The notes under the pieces are model-generated. The model ran no database searches. It saw only the letters and a list, made by a program, of their open reading frames with translations, and had not been told where the DNA came from. A program made the position numbers and the translations under genes. From the NCBI RefSeq assembly GCF_035969385.1, contig NZ_JAYKKJ010000007.1, positions 1 to 64,000 on the forward strand: DNA of 64,000 nt. The letters are read 5' to 3'. The DNA comes from SELP01 sp035969385 (GTDB lineage Bacteria > Pseudomonadota > Alphaproteobacteria > Rhodobacterales > Rhodobacteraceae). Of this stretch, positions 8,918 to 18,373 are shown piece after piece. Position 1 is the stretch's first letter; each line of letters opens with the position of its first letter.

Positions 8918-9181
8918 GACGAAGGGCAAAGATATCTGCCGGTCCCCGGCCTCGCGGACAGATCGGCCCTCTGGCCTCTCGACAAACGCGTTGCACACCG
9001 TTTGAAATCGCGCGACGCTATGCCTCGCCCGCTGCGGTCTGTCTTGTCCCGACGACCATCAGGAAGCTTGGTTGCATCCCGAAACCTGGGCACCTTGCAG
9101 GCACCTGCACCATTGCCGCCCCTTAACATCCCTCGCAAAACCCACTAGACCGCGCGCAGTTCAGAGACAGGAGCCCGCGCC
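8918..9181. other. Gap between pyrC and pyrE, nothing recognised
   Basis: This 264-base stretch has no plausible gene on either strand and no clear terminator hairpin with a T-run. It presumably carries the pyrE promoter, but no convincing -35/-10 pair was found. Confidence 0.5.
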
Positions 9182-9856
9182 ATGATCCCCACCTCGTTCC
9201 CGCAGAAAGATGAAATCGCCCGGTTGACCGCCGGAATGCTGATCGAAGTAGGGGCGATCCACTTTAACGCCGCCGAACCTTTTACCCATGCCAGCGGCAA
9301 AAAGGCCCCGACCTATGTGGACTGCCGCAAGCTGATCTCTTTCCCGCGCATCCGGTCGACCCTGATGGATTTCCTGTCGGTCACCATCATGCGCGAAGCC
9401 GGCTTCGAGGCCTTTGACAATGTGGCGGGCGGCGAGACCGCGGGCATTCCCTTTGGCGCGCTGGTGGCTGACCGGCTGGCCCTGCCGATGACCTATGTCC
9501 GCAAGAAGCCCAAAGGTTACGGACGCAATGCCCGGATCGAAGGGGTGATGACCGAAGGCCAGCGGGTGATCCTGGTCGAGGATATGACCACCGATGGCGG
9601 GTCGAAACTGTCCTTCGTGGATGCGATCCGCGAGACCGGGGCCACATGTTCCGCCACCGCCGTGATCTTCTTCTATGGGATCCACAAAGGGGTCGAGGAA
9701 ACGCTGGCCGATCACGGGGTGCAGCTGATCCATCTCTGCACCTGGTGGGACGTGCTGGAGGAAGCCCGGCGGCGCGGGGCCTATGACGCGGAAACGCTGG
9801 ACGCGGTCGAGGCCTACCTGCGCGACCCGGCGGGCTGGTCAGCGGCGCACGCCTGA
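9182..9856 (+). CDS. pyrE: Orotate phosphoribosyltransferase
   Basis: Joins orotate to PRPP, giving orotidine monophosphate. The 224-residue protein has the PRPP-binding signature VILVEDMTTDGGS near residue 137 and the mobile catalytic-loop lysines in VRKKPKGYG near residue 107. SGKKAPTYVDCRK near residue 38 is the orotate-side segment. The start at 9182 follows GACAGGAG. The same strand and nearness to pyrC fit shared pyrimidine control, although the 264-base gap argues against a single tight operon. Confidence 0.95.
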   Translation: MIPTSFPQKDEIARLTAGMLIEVGAIHFNAAEPFTHASGKKAPTYVDCRKLISFPRIRSTLMDFLSVTIMREAGFEAFDNVAGGETAGIPFGALVADRLALPMTYVRKKPKGYGRNARIEGVMTEGQRVILVEDMTTDGGSKLSFVDAIRETGATCSATAVIFFYGIHKGVEETLADHGVQLIHLCTWWDVLEEARRRGAYDAETLDAVEAYLRDPAGWSAAHA

Positions 9857-9893
9857 TATTTGGCAGCACTGGCCCTTCGCAGAAAGGCCACAC

Positions 9894-9940
9894 GCCGACC
9901 GCCCCCATGGGCGGCGCGTTCCGCGCCACCCGCGGTCGGC
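9894..9940. repeat. G+C-rich nested hairpin, copy 2
   Basis: The outer arms GCCGACCG (9894-9901) and CGGTCGGC (9933-9940) are perfectly complementary. The inner hairpin CCGCCC-CCAT-GGGCGG spans 9899-9914 and is identical to that of copy 1. It lies 38 bases after the pyrE stop and could end pyrE transcription, although there is no T-run. Confidence 0.65.
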
Positions 9941-9970
9941 TTGCACTAAAATGACCAAGGTCGCCAAATC

Positions 9971-10124
9971 TTTTCCACAGCCCTGTGCACAATTCGGACC
10001 GGAGAATCGCCTAAGCGCGTACCGCCCTTGTGCATCTTGTGACAAATGCGGCGGGTTCTGCTATATCTGGTGCTGGGACGGCGCGGCCCGAGTTGTCCAC
10101 AAGACTATCCATAGGGCTATCCAC
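9971..10124. promoter_or_regulatory. Cluster of DnaA-box-like 9-mers upstream of dnaB
   Basis: The leader of dnaB contains TTTTCCACA (9971-9979), TTGTGCACA on the reverse strand (9984-9992), TTGTCCACA (10093-10101), CTATCCATA (10105-10113) and CTATCCACC (10117-10125, overlapping the end). The DnaA consensus is TTATNCACA; the first three differ by one base and the last two by two. This could be DnaA-dependent control of dnaB. The stretch 9941-10192 has no gene. Confidence 0.35.
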
Positions 10125-10192
10125 CAGGATACCAAAGTGGCGCAAATGACATCCGCCCGCTATGACACGCCCAAGGAAAGTCGGGGCAGGAC

Positions 10193-11695
10193 ATGAACGA
10201 GATCACGGTCTTCAATGCAAGCGGCACGGATGAGGCGAGCGCCGATGCGATGCCGCATTCCATCGAAGCGGAACAGCAGCTTCTGGGCGCGATCCTGACC
10301 AACAACGACATCTTTGACCGGGTCGCCGCGATCATCGGGCCAAAGCATTTCTACGAACCCGTCCATGCCCGCATCTTTGAAACCGCCTCTGCGCGGATTT
10401 CCAAGAACGCGCTGGCGTCCCCGGTCACGCTCAAGACTTTCCTTGAGGACGACGAGGGGCTGAAGGAACTGGGCGGCCCCGCCTATCTGGCCCGCCTTGC
10501 GGGGGCGGCGATTTCCGCCTTTGCCGCGCGCGACTATGCCCAGATGATCTATGACCTTGCCGTGCGGCGCGAGTTGATCCGGCTGGGGCAGGATATTTCC
10601 GGACGCGCCGCCAAGGTCGAGGTTGCCAGCGACCCGAAAGAGCAGATCGTCGCCGCCGAACAGGCGCTGTACCAGCTGGCCGAGCAAGGCACGTCCGAGG
10701 GCGGGTTCCAGAGTTTTCTGAAGGCGGTGACCGATGCGGTCAATGTCGCCAACGCGGCCTACCAGCGGGAAGGCGGGCTTGCGGGCGTCTCCACCGGCCT
10801 GATCGACATGGACAAGATGCTGGGCGGTCTACACAAGTCCGACCTTCTGATCCTTGCCGGTCGTCCGTCGATGGGGAAAACCTCGCTTGCCACCAACATC
10901 GCCTTCAACGTGGCCAAGGCCTATCGCAAGGGCAAGCTGCCGGACGGGTCCGAGGGGGCCGTGGACGGTGGCGTGGTCGGGTTCTTCAGCCTTGAAATGA
11001 GCGCTGAACAGCTGGCGGGCAGGATCTTGGCCGAGGCGTCGGAAATCTCGTCGCACAAGATCCGGCAGGGCGATATGGACGAAGGCGAGTTCCGCCGCTT
11101 TGTCGATGCCGCCAAGCAGTTGGAAGCCTGCCCGCTGTTCATCGACGACACCGCCGCGATTCCGATTGCGCAGCTTGCCGCCCGGGCGCGGCGGCTGAAG
11201 CGGACCCACGGGCTGGACCTGCTGATCGTGGACTACTTGCAGCTGGTGCGCGGCATGTCCGACAACCGGGTGCAGGAGATTGGCGAGATTTCCATGGGTC
11301 TGAAGGCCATCGCCAAGGAATTGAACATCCCTGTCATCGCCCTGTCCCAGCTGTCGCGTCAGGTGGAAAGCCGGGATGACAAGCGCCCGCAGCTGTCCGA
11401 CCTGCGGGAATCCGGGTCGATCGAGCAGGACGCCGACGTGGTCATGTTCGTGTTCCGCGAGGAATACTATATCGAAAGAGACAAGCCTTCGGAAACTGAT
11501 AGCTCGATGGAAGGTCAGCAAAAATACAATGACTGGGCGGAAAGGCTAAAGGCAGCTGGCGGTATCGCTGAGGTCATCATCGGCAAGCAGCGACATGGTC
11601 CAATCGGGACAGTCAAATTGAGCTTTGAGGCCCAATACACGCGATTTGGAAACCTTGAGCAACAGCGTGCCGCACCAGACGGCGACTTCGGCTAG
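10193..11695 (+). CDS. dnaB: Replicative DNA helicase DnaB
   Basis: Hexameric 5'-3' helicase of the replication fork. The 500-residue protein has the N-terminal DnaB domain (MPHSIEAEQQLLGAI near residue 17), a linker, and a RecA-like helicase domain. Walker A is GRPSMGKTS near residue 223, Walker B is LLIVDYLQL near residue 343, and DLRESGSIEQDADVV near residue 402 carries the arginine-finger region. A segment of about 15 residues around 247-263 (PDGSEGAVDGG), just after Walker A, is slightly longer than in enterobacterial DnaB, as is common in alphaproteobacteria. The DnaA-like boxes in the leader may tie its expression to initiation. Confidence 0.95.
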   Translation: MNEITVFNASGTDEASADAMPHSIEAEQQLLGAILTNNDIFDRVAAIIGPKHFYEPVHARIFETASARISKNALASPVTLKTFLEDDEGLKELGGPAYLARLAGAAISAFAARDYAQMIYDLAVRRELIRLGQDISGRAAKVEVASDPKEQIVAAEQALYQLAEQGTSEGGFQSFLKAVTDAVNVANAAYQREGGLAGVSTGLIDMDKMLGGLHKSDLLILAGRPSMGKTSLATNIAFNVAKAYRKGKLPDGSEGAVDGGVVGFFSLEMSAEQLAGRILAEASEISSHKIRQGDMDEGEFRRFVDAAKQLEACPLFIDDTAAIPIAQLAARARRLKRTHGLDLLIVDYLQLVRGMSDNRVQEIGEISMGLKAIAKELNIPVIALSQLSRQVESRDDKRPQLSDLRESGSIEQDADVVMFVFREEYYIERDKPSETDSSMEGQQKYNDWAERLKAAGGIAEVIIGKQRHGPIGTVKLSFEAQYTRFGNLEQQRAAPDGDFG

Positions 11696-12123
11696 GGCCG
11701 GTGCGCGGGCGGCACCCAATCGGCAGTGTCGCGGTTCCAGAACCGGTTGGGGTTATCCTCGTCCTGACCGCGCCGGTGCAGGGTTCTGCTTGCTGGCCAA
11801 AGGGTTATGACCGGTTCTTCGTATGGATGTGCCGCGTAGATCGCGGCAACGACCGCGGGGGCTTGTTCCGTCTTCAGGAATATTCGCAATTCGATGCAAG
11901 GCACGCTGACCGGGGACGGCGTTGCCGCGTTCCGCCCGCTGCCCAAGGATCGGAAGTCCTGCCGCCCTTCGGCACTGGCGAAACTGACCGCGTCATAGTC
12001 GCCCCAAGTCAGCGGGGCCGCGTTCCGGATGGCGTTCAGGACCCTTGCTTCGGCCTCAGCCGGAACCTGACAGGCCAGCATCAGCCCGGATTCGACGTCA
12101 TAGCGGGCAGTTGAGGGGATCAT
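11692..12123 (-). CDS. YqfO/NIF3-dimer-domain-like protein
   Basis: A 143-residue cytoplasmic protein. Its C-terminal half includes IELRIFLKTEQAPAVV and the AAHPYEEPVI motif, which resembles the ferredoxin-like YqfO/CutA domain found in NIF3 proteins and in short stand-alone relatives. The biochemical role of such proteins is not established. The ATG at 12123 overlaps the stop of the upstream ArsR-like gene (ATGA), so the two form a unit. It converges on dnaB with a four-base overlap of the two stops (11692-11695). Family placement rests on the AHPYEEP motif and is moderate. Confidence 0.75.
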   Translation of the reverse strand: MIPSTARYDVESGLMLACQVPAEAEARVLNAIRNAAPLTWGDYDAVSFASAEGRQDFRSLGSGRNAATPSPVSVPCIELRIFLKTEQAPAVVAAIYAAHPYEEPVITLWPASRTLHRRGQDEDNPNRFWNRDTADWVPPAHRP

Positions 12124-12689
12124 GCGCCCAATTCCAATTCGGTTCGCAGCCAAAGCCGCCCGGTTTCGGTCACCGTGATTGCGCGGCCTGTTCCGCGACG
12201 GATGGCATCAGTTCCTTCCAATCTCCGGAACAGGGCTGTGGCAAATGGGCCGGAAAAATGGGGGTGTCGTTCGGACCAATCCAGACAGGGCCGCATCGGG
12301 CCGTGCCTGATGCCCTGCGCCGTGGCCCATGTCCGCCCATGTGGGGTCAGCGCCGGGCTGGTCAGGTCAGTGACAAATCCACGGGCGACCAGCGCATCGG
12401 CCATCGCAACCCCCAGCCGCCCGGCAAGGTGGTTGTAGCAGCATCGCGCCTCTCGTTCGGCCGCCGGGGCGCGGTGCAGGGCAGGGCGTGTGACAGCGGT
12501 TTTCAGGGGGAGTACCGAGAGGGATTCAAGCATCTCTGCCACCTCTGGCCCCGCGATCCGATGATAGGTGAACCGCCCCAACCGTTCCGCGATGACCAGC
12601 CCCGTCGCCGACAGCTGGGCCAGATGCCCGCTGGCGGTCTGGGCCGAGATGCCGGCGCCGATGCGCACGATCTGCGGGTCTGTGTTCAT
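12120..12689 (-). CDS. ArsR-family-like regulator with shortened helix-turn-helix domain
   Basis: A 189-residue protein whose body matches the alphaproteobacterial ArsR-like family: QTASGHLAQL recognition helix, a wing around LGRFTYHRI, and the C-terminal RPCLDWSERHPHFSG block. The family N-terminus 'xDPxIxRIGA' is present (MNTDPQIVRIGA) but runs straight into GISAQTASGH. The stretch usually found between them (L-I-G-D-P-A-R, helices 1-2 and the turn, about 25-30 residues) is absent. This looks like an in-frame deletion that would cripple DNA binding, or a genuine variant. It is the first gene of a coupled pair. Confidence 0.7.
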   Translation of the reverse strand: MNTDPQIVRIGAGISAQTASGHLAQLSATGLVIAERLGRFTYHRIAGPEVAEMLESLSVLPLKTAVTRPALHRAPAAEREARCCYNHLAGRLGVAMADALVARGFVTDLTSPALTPHGRTWATAQGIRHGPMRPCLDWSERHPHFSGPFATALFRRLEGTDAIRRGTGRAITVTETGRLWLRTELELGA

Positions 12690-12823
12690 GGCCCGACCCT
12701 AACACCCCCGCGCGCCTGAATTGCAGCGGAATTGATACGGTCCTGGCCGAACTGATGCCGATGCGCGGGCCGGGTGTTGCTTCCCCCTTGCCGCCCCGTG
12801 CCCTGCCTGCCAAAAGGCGGACC

Positions 12824-13861
12824 ATGACTGCTGGTATCCTTTCGATTGATCTGGACGCGATTGCCGCGAACTGGGCCGCGCTTGACGCCAAGACCGGGGT
12901 GGAAACCGCCGCCGTGGTAAAGGCCAATGGCTATGGGCTGGACGCGGGCCGTGTCGCGGGCCGTTTGTATCATGCAGGCGCGCGCCGGTTTTTTGTCGCC
13001 GTGGCCGAGGAAGGCGCGGCCGTCCGCGCCGCTGTTGGCGATGACGCGCATATCTACGTCTTTTCTGGCCATTGCCGGGGCGACACGGAAATGATCGGCG
13101 ATCTGGGCCTGATCCCGATGTTGAATTCCATGGATCAAATGACCCGCCATTTCGAAAGCCTGCCGGGCCACCCGTTCGGGGTGCAGCTGGACACCGGCAT
13201 GAACCGGCTGGGCATGGAGTGGGACGAATGGGCGCCTGTCGCCCCGATCGCGCTGGACCAGGGGCCGCAGCTTCTAATCAGCCATCTGGCCTGTTCGGAC
13301 GAACCCGACCATCCGATGAACCCCTATCAGCTGGACCTGTTCCGCCGGATGACCGACGGCACCGGCGTGCCACGGTCGCTGGCGGCGACGGGGGGGATCC
13401 TTCTGGGCAAGGACTATCATTTCGACCTGTGCCGCCCCGGCGTCGGCCTCTATGGTGGCCACCCCTTTGTCGAGGCGCGACCGGTGGTGCGACTGGACCT
13501 GCCGGTGATTCAGATCCGCGATCTGGCCGAAGGCGAGGTCGTGGGCTACGGCAACAGCTGGCAGGCGGAACGGCCCAGCCGGATTGCCACGCTGGCGGCG
13601 GGCTATGCCGACGGTATCCTGCGGGCCCTGTCTAACGGCGCGACCCTTTGGCACGGCAAGACGCCTTGCTCCCTTGTGGGGCGGGTGTCGATGGATCTTC
13701 TGACCATCGACGTCACCGATCTGGATGAGGCGCCCCGCGCCCTGACCCTTCTGGGGCCGCGCCAGACCGTGGACGATCTGGCAGAGGCTGCGGGCACCAT
13801 CGGCTACGAAATCCTGACCTCGCTCGGCCATCGCTACCAGCGGCGGTATACCACGTCATGA
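12824..13861 (+). CDS. alr: Alanine racemase
   Basis: PLP enzyme interconverting L- and D-alanine for peptidoglycan. The 345-residue product has the PLP-lysine motif VVKANGYG near residue 30, the LDTGMNRLGM motif near residue 125, CRPGVGLYG near residue 205, and the catalytic tyrosine region (GYGNSW) near residue 240. The C-terminal GRVSMDLLTIDVT is typical. The start at 12824 gives the normal N-terminus (ILSIDLDAI); the frame continues upstream to 12755 without homology. Its stop overlaps the start of the following mlaE (ATGA), an arrangement often seen in Rhodobacterales. Confidence 0.93.
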   Translation: MTAGILSIDLDAIAANWAALDAKTGVETAAVVKANGYGLDAGRVAGRLYHAGARRFFVAVAEEGAAVRAAVGDDAHIYVFSGHCRGDTEMIGDLGLIPMLNSMDQMTRHFESLPGHPFGVQLDTGMNRLGMEWDEWAPVAPIALDQGPQLLISHLACSDEPDHPMNPYQLDLFRRMTDGTGVPRSLAATGGILLGKDYHFDLCRPGVGLYGGHPFVEARPVVRLDLPVIQIRDLAEGEVVGYGNSWQAERPSRIATLAAGYADGILRALSNGATLWHGKTPCSLVGRVSMDLLTIDVTDLDEAPRALTLLGPRQTVDDLAEAAGTIGYEILTSLGHRYQRRYTTS

Positions 13862-14634
13862 TCCGGGCGCTGGCCTCTGTCGGGGCGGGGGTGCTTGCCC
13901 TTCTGGCCGTGGTCGGACGGTTCGCGATCTTCACTGGCCAAACGCTCAGCCACCTGTTCCGCCCGCCGTTCTACCCGCGCGAATTTGGCGTGGCGCTGAT
14001 GCAGATCGGCTACTTCTCGCTTCCGGTCGTGGGGCTGACAGCGCTGTTCACCGGCGGGGCGCTGGCCCTGCAGATCTATGCCGGCGGCGCGCGCTTCTCG
14101 GCCGAGGCGGTGGTGCCGCAGATCGTCGCCATCGGCATGGTCCGCGAATTGGGGCCGGTGCTGGTTGGGCTGATGATCGCGGCGCGGGTCACATCCTCTA
14201 TCGCTGCCGAAATCGCGACGATGAAAGTGACCGAACAGATCGACGCGCTGGTCACGCTCTCCACCCATCCGATGAAATACCTGACCCTGCCACGGGTGCT
14301 GGCCGCCACGCTGGTGATGCCGGTTCTGGTCGGCGTGGGTGACGTGATCGGGATCTTTGGCGGGTTTCTGGTGGGGACGGAACGGCTGGGCTTCAACGCG
14401 GCGACCTATCTGAAGAACACCGCCGATTTCCTTGAACCGCTGGACGTGATCTCCTCGCTGTCCAAAGGGGCGGTGTTCGGGTTCATCGCCGCGCTGATGG
14501 GCTGCTATTTCGGGATGAATTCGGCGCGGGGCGCAATGGGCGTGGGCCGGGCGACGAAAGGGTCGGTGGTGGCCGCCGCCGTGCTGATCCTTGCCGCGAA
14601 CTTCCTTCTGACAGAGGCGTTCTTTTCCGCATGA
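13858..14634 (+). CDS. mlaE: MlaE-family ABC transporter permease
   Basis: Inner-membrane permease of an Mla-type phospholipid/organic-solvent transporter that maintains outer-membrane lipid asymmetry. It has 258 residues with five to six hydrophobic segments. The MlaE hallmark ELGPVLVGLMIAARVTSSIAAE lies around residues 96-117 (written here only as its edges ELGPVL and ARVTSS), followed by EQIDAL. It overlaps alr by four bases and mlaF by four bases, so the three are translationally coupled. The MlaD substrate-binding partner is not in the window, so other subunits must be encoded elsewhere. Confidence 0.9.
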   Translation: MIRALASVGAGVLALLAVVGRFAIFTGQTLSHLFRPPFYPREFGVALMQIGYFSLPVVGLTALFTGGALALQIYAGGARFSAEAVVPQIVAIGMVRELGPVLVGLMIAARVTSSIAAEIATMKVTEQIDALVTLSTHPMKYLTLPRVLAATLVMPVLVGVGDVIGIFGGFLVGTERLGFNAATYLKNTADFLEPLDVISSLSKGAVFGFIAALMGCYFGMNSARGAMGVGRATKGSVVAAAVLILAANFLLTEAFFSA

Positions 14635-15377
14635 TCGAGCTTCGGGATGTTCATAAGGCCTTTGGCAGCAACCACGTCCTGCGGGGGATGAACCTGACCG
14701 TCACCTCGGGCGAAAGCATGGTGGTGATCGGTGGGTCGGGGTCCGGCAAATCGGTTCTCTTGAAGAACATCCTTGGTCTTATCCAGCCGGACAGTGGCCA
14801 GATCCTGATCGACGGGCAGGATGTGACCCAATTGCCCCGCGATGCCTTTCTTGCGCGGTTTGGGATGCTGTTTCAGGGGGGCGCTCTGTTCGACAGCCTG
14901 CCGGTCTGGCAGAACGTGGCCTTTCGGCTGCTGCGCGGGTCGCTGAAACGGCCAAGGGACGAGGCACGGGAGATCGCCATTGAAAAGTTGCGGCGCGTTG
15001 GGCTGGGCCCGGACGTGGCCGACCGGTTCCCGGCGGAACTGTCGGGAGGGATGCAAAAACGGGTCAGCCTTGCCCGCGCCATCGCCGCCGAGCCCGAGAT
15101 CATCTTTTTCGACGAACCCACCACCGGCCTTGATCCGATCATGGCGGGCGTCATCAACGACCTGATCCGCGAGATCGTGACCGAGATGGGCGCGACCGCC
15201 ATCACCATCACCCATGACATGACCAGCGTCCGGGCCATCGCCGACCGGGTGGCGATGCTGCACAACGGGAAAATGCGCTGGGTCGGGCCGATCGCTGATC
15301 TCGACACCTGTGGCGACCCCTATGTGACGCAATTTGTCTCGGGCAGCCCTGACGGGCCGATCGAGACCTTGCGCTAA
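14631..15377 (+). CDS. mlaF: MlaF-family ABC transporter ATPase
   Basis: ATP-binding subunit that partners the MlaE permease just upstream. The 248 residues include Walker A GGSGSGKS near residue 36, the Q-loop at LFQGGAL, the ABC signature LSGGMQKR near residue 142, Walker B IIFFDEPTTGLDP near residue 161 and the switch histidine in ITITHDM. The TGLDPIMAGVI text after Walker B is typical of MlaF. It overlaps mlaE by four bases. Its stop ends the alr-mlaE-mlaF unit. Confidence 0.92.
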   Translation: MIELRDVHKAFGSNHVLRGMNLTVTSGESMVVIGGSGSGKSVLLKNILGLIQPDSGQILIDGQDVTQLPRDAFLARFGMLFQGGALFDSLPVWQNVAFRLLRGSLKRPRDEAREIAIEKLRRVGLGPDVADRFPAELSGGMQKRVSLARAIAAEPEIIFFDEPTTGLDPIMAGVINDLIREIVTEMGATAITITHDMTSVRAIADRVAMLHNGKMRWVGPIADLDTCGDPYVTQFVSGSPDGPIETLR

Positions 15378-15460
15378 GAGGGGCCGCGATCTAGGCTCGT
15401 CCGAGTAATTGATATTGGGCCGATGCCGTCCGGCGAGTCGTTGCCTCTTGTTTTTGAGAT

Positions 15461-15871
15461 ATGACCAAAATCATGTGCGGTTGCGGGCCAGAGATCAGCG
15501 AAACCGTTCTGATGACCAAGAACATCCTTGAGGCAGTGATCTTGGCCTCGGCGCCTTTTGGCGCGGCGGCGGCGCTGGTGTCCTCGGTCATCCTTCTGAA
15601 GGGTCCGCGGCGGGTTATCAGCATGGCGATGCTTGGGATCATGGTTCTGGCGGCGGTTATCGGGTTCAGCCCTTTTGGCATGTTCGATTTCTTGTCGTAT
15701 CAGGTCGAAAACAGCTTCATCAGTCTTTCCGTGATCGTGTTTGTCGGGTTGGGGGCCGTTGCCTTGACATATTGGCCAAGCCAAAGCCGCTGGATCAACT
15801 GGCCCCTGCTGTCGGGGACCGGGTTGTCGATGGCGGCAGCGGCGGCAATTGTTCATTTTCCAAATTTCTGA
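15461..15871 (+). CDS. Small four-helix membrane protein, paralogue of the next gene
   Basis: A 136-residue (or 119 if it starts at the ATG 15512) integral membrane protein with four predicted helices. No known family is recognised. After helix 3 it has YWPSQSRWINWP and then helix 4; the next gene has YWPVRSAWVNRP at the same place, so the two are diverged tandem copies. Translation signals are weak at both candidate starts. It is followed at 41 bases by its paralogue, then by a PqiA-like gene, all on one strand. Confidence 0.65.
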   Translation: MTKIMCGCGPEISETVLMTKNILEAVILASAPFGAAAALVSSVILLKGPRRVISMAMLGIMVLAAVIGFSPFGMFDFLSYQVENSFISLSVIVFVGLGAVALTYWPSQSRWINWPLLSGTGLSMAAAAAIVHFPNF

Positions 15872-15912
15872 GTCTGAACAATGCTGAATTTGATCGGTGA
15901 AAGGCCATTGAT

Positions 15913-16284
15913 ATGTTTGAAGCCTCGTTTCTGAGGGATCTGGCGAATTGGGCGTTGCTGGCTCCGTTTGCCGGGCTTGGGATTTCACTTTTGGCGGCAA
16001 CCCGCCTAGAACCAGGGCCAAGACGACGGATCAGCCTTGTGATGCTTGTCCTTGCGGTCCTGAGTCTGGGGTTGTTCCTGCATAACCCGCTGGTCTCATA
16101 CGAAGCAAAATGGCGACATGCCGAGAACGTCGGTTTTTCACTGTTGATGCTGGTTCTCTTCCTGCAGCTTCTTGCAATGATCTATTGGCCGGTCAGATCC
16201 GCCTGGGTGAACAGGCCCGTTCTGATCGGGCTCGCGATTTGTTTCCTTGCGGGAGTTGTTCTTTCCTTTGTGGAATGGTGGTGA
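15913..16284 (+). CDS. Small four-helix membrane protein, second tandem copy
   Basis: A 123-residue membrane protein with four hydrophobic segments (about residues 13-29, 38-57, 71-90 and 99-118). The GPRRRISLVML segment matches GPRRVISMAML in the preceding gene, and YWP-x5-W-x-N-x-P is shared. No function is assigned. AAAGG lies upstream of the ATG. It ends four bases before the GTG start of the PqiA-like gene, so the three are probably one transcript. Confidence 0.7.
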   Translation: MFEASFLRDLANWALLAPFAGLGISLLAATRLEPGPRRRISLVMLVLAVLSLGLFLHNPLVSYEAKWRHAENVGFSLLMLVLFLQLLAMIYWPVRSAWVNRPVLIGLAICFLAGVVLSFVEWW

Positions 16285-16288
16285 CGAC

Positions 16289-16747
16289 GTGACAGGAAAT
16301 ACGCTGAAATTCGCCAATCTTTCCCTGTTGGTCCTGTTCCCCGTGGCCTGGTTCGCGCCGCTGATGCGGGCGGGGCTGGGGCTGCCGCTGTTTGACCTGA
16401 GCGAGATCAGCGTCATCTCGGGATTGCAGAGCCTGTGGGACAGCGATGTGTTCCTTGCGCTTCTGGTCACGGCTTTTGCGCTGTTCGCGCCCTATCTGAA
16501 AACCATCGGGCTGGCGCTGATGCATTTCGGGCTGCTGCACCGCAAGGTGCTGCCGGTGCTGAACTGGATGGGCAAGCTGGCGATGGCGGATATCTTTTTG
16601 ATCGCGCTTTATATCGTCGTCGCCAAAGGTGTTGGCATCGGCAAGGTGGAAACCGCCTGGGGGCTTTACCTCTTCACCGGCTGTATCCTCGCCTCGCTCG
16701 CCATCTCGGCATTCAGCGGCAAGGCGAAGGGCGGGGCGGTGGGTTAA
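16289..16747 (+). CDS. Paraquat-inducible protein A-like membrane protein
   Basis: A 152-residue PqiA-domain protein with four predicted helices. The LFDLSEISVISG segment follows helix 1, and there is a conserved-looking central LHRKVLPVLNWMGKLAMAD loop (listed here from LHRKV to LAMAD). PqiA proteins are thought to work with MCE-type lipid transport, which agrees with mlaEF upstream; that link is inferred. The GTG at 16289 is preferred because it removes a 14-residue hydrophilic extension and lies just after the previous stop. The last residues and the TAA lie inside an intergenic repeat element that begins at 16738, so the insertion seems to have supplied the stop codon. Confidence 0.8.
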   Translation: MTGNTLKFANLSLLVLFPVAWFAPLMRAGLGLPLFDLSEISVISGLQSLWDSDVFLALLVTAFALFAPYLKTIGLALMHFGLLHRKVLPVLNWMGKLAMADIFLIALYIVVAKGVGIGKVETAWGLYLFTGCILASLAISAFSGKAKGGAVG

Positions 16748-16935
16748 AACCCACCTTACGAAGGGGCTCTGCCCCTCTGCCCCTTTCGGGCCATTCACCC
16801 CGGGATATTTATTGACCCAAAGAAGGGGGCTGGACCGGGCGTCCATTCTACTTTGGGTTAGAAATATCCTCTGGGGGCCATGAATGATCTGGTGGGGGGC
16901 GAAGCGCCCCCGGGTAAGGTGGGTCTTGACCCACC
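16738..16935 (+). repeat. ~190-bp intergenic repeat with palindromic ends, copy 1
   Basis: The element starts with GGTGGGTTAAAACCCACC (16738-16755) and ends with GGTGGGTCTTGACCCACC (16918-16935). The CCTTA/TAAGG next to each end makes the termini inverted repeats of each other. Inside are hairpins GGGGC-TCT-GCCCC (16764 region) and GGGGGGCGAAGCGCCCCC (16893 region). The reverse complement of 48155-48340 matches it along most of its length, including the CGGGCCATTCACCCCGG and GGGGGCCATGAAT segments. No protein is encoded. Confidence 0.85.
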
Positions 16936-16982
16936 ACCCCTTGCGGATTGCCAAGCGGGCGACATTGGTCCAAAAGGTGAAC

Positions 16983-18356
<1,374 letters not shown>

Positions 18357-18373
18357 AGGGACAAGAGGGACAT

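Noticed and set aside
9971..10192. A replication origin
   Set aside because: A few DnaA-like 9-mers are present, but there is no A+T-rich unwinding region, no dnaA or other origin-marker gene nearby, and the boxes match only loosely. The observation is kept as possible regulation of dnaB.
16884..16982. N-terminal extension of radA from an upstream ATG
   Set aside because: These codons lie in the intergenic repeat element. Homologous RadA proteins begin near MAKDLSYVC, where the zinc finger starts.
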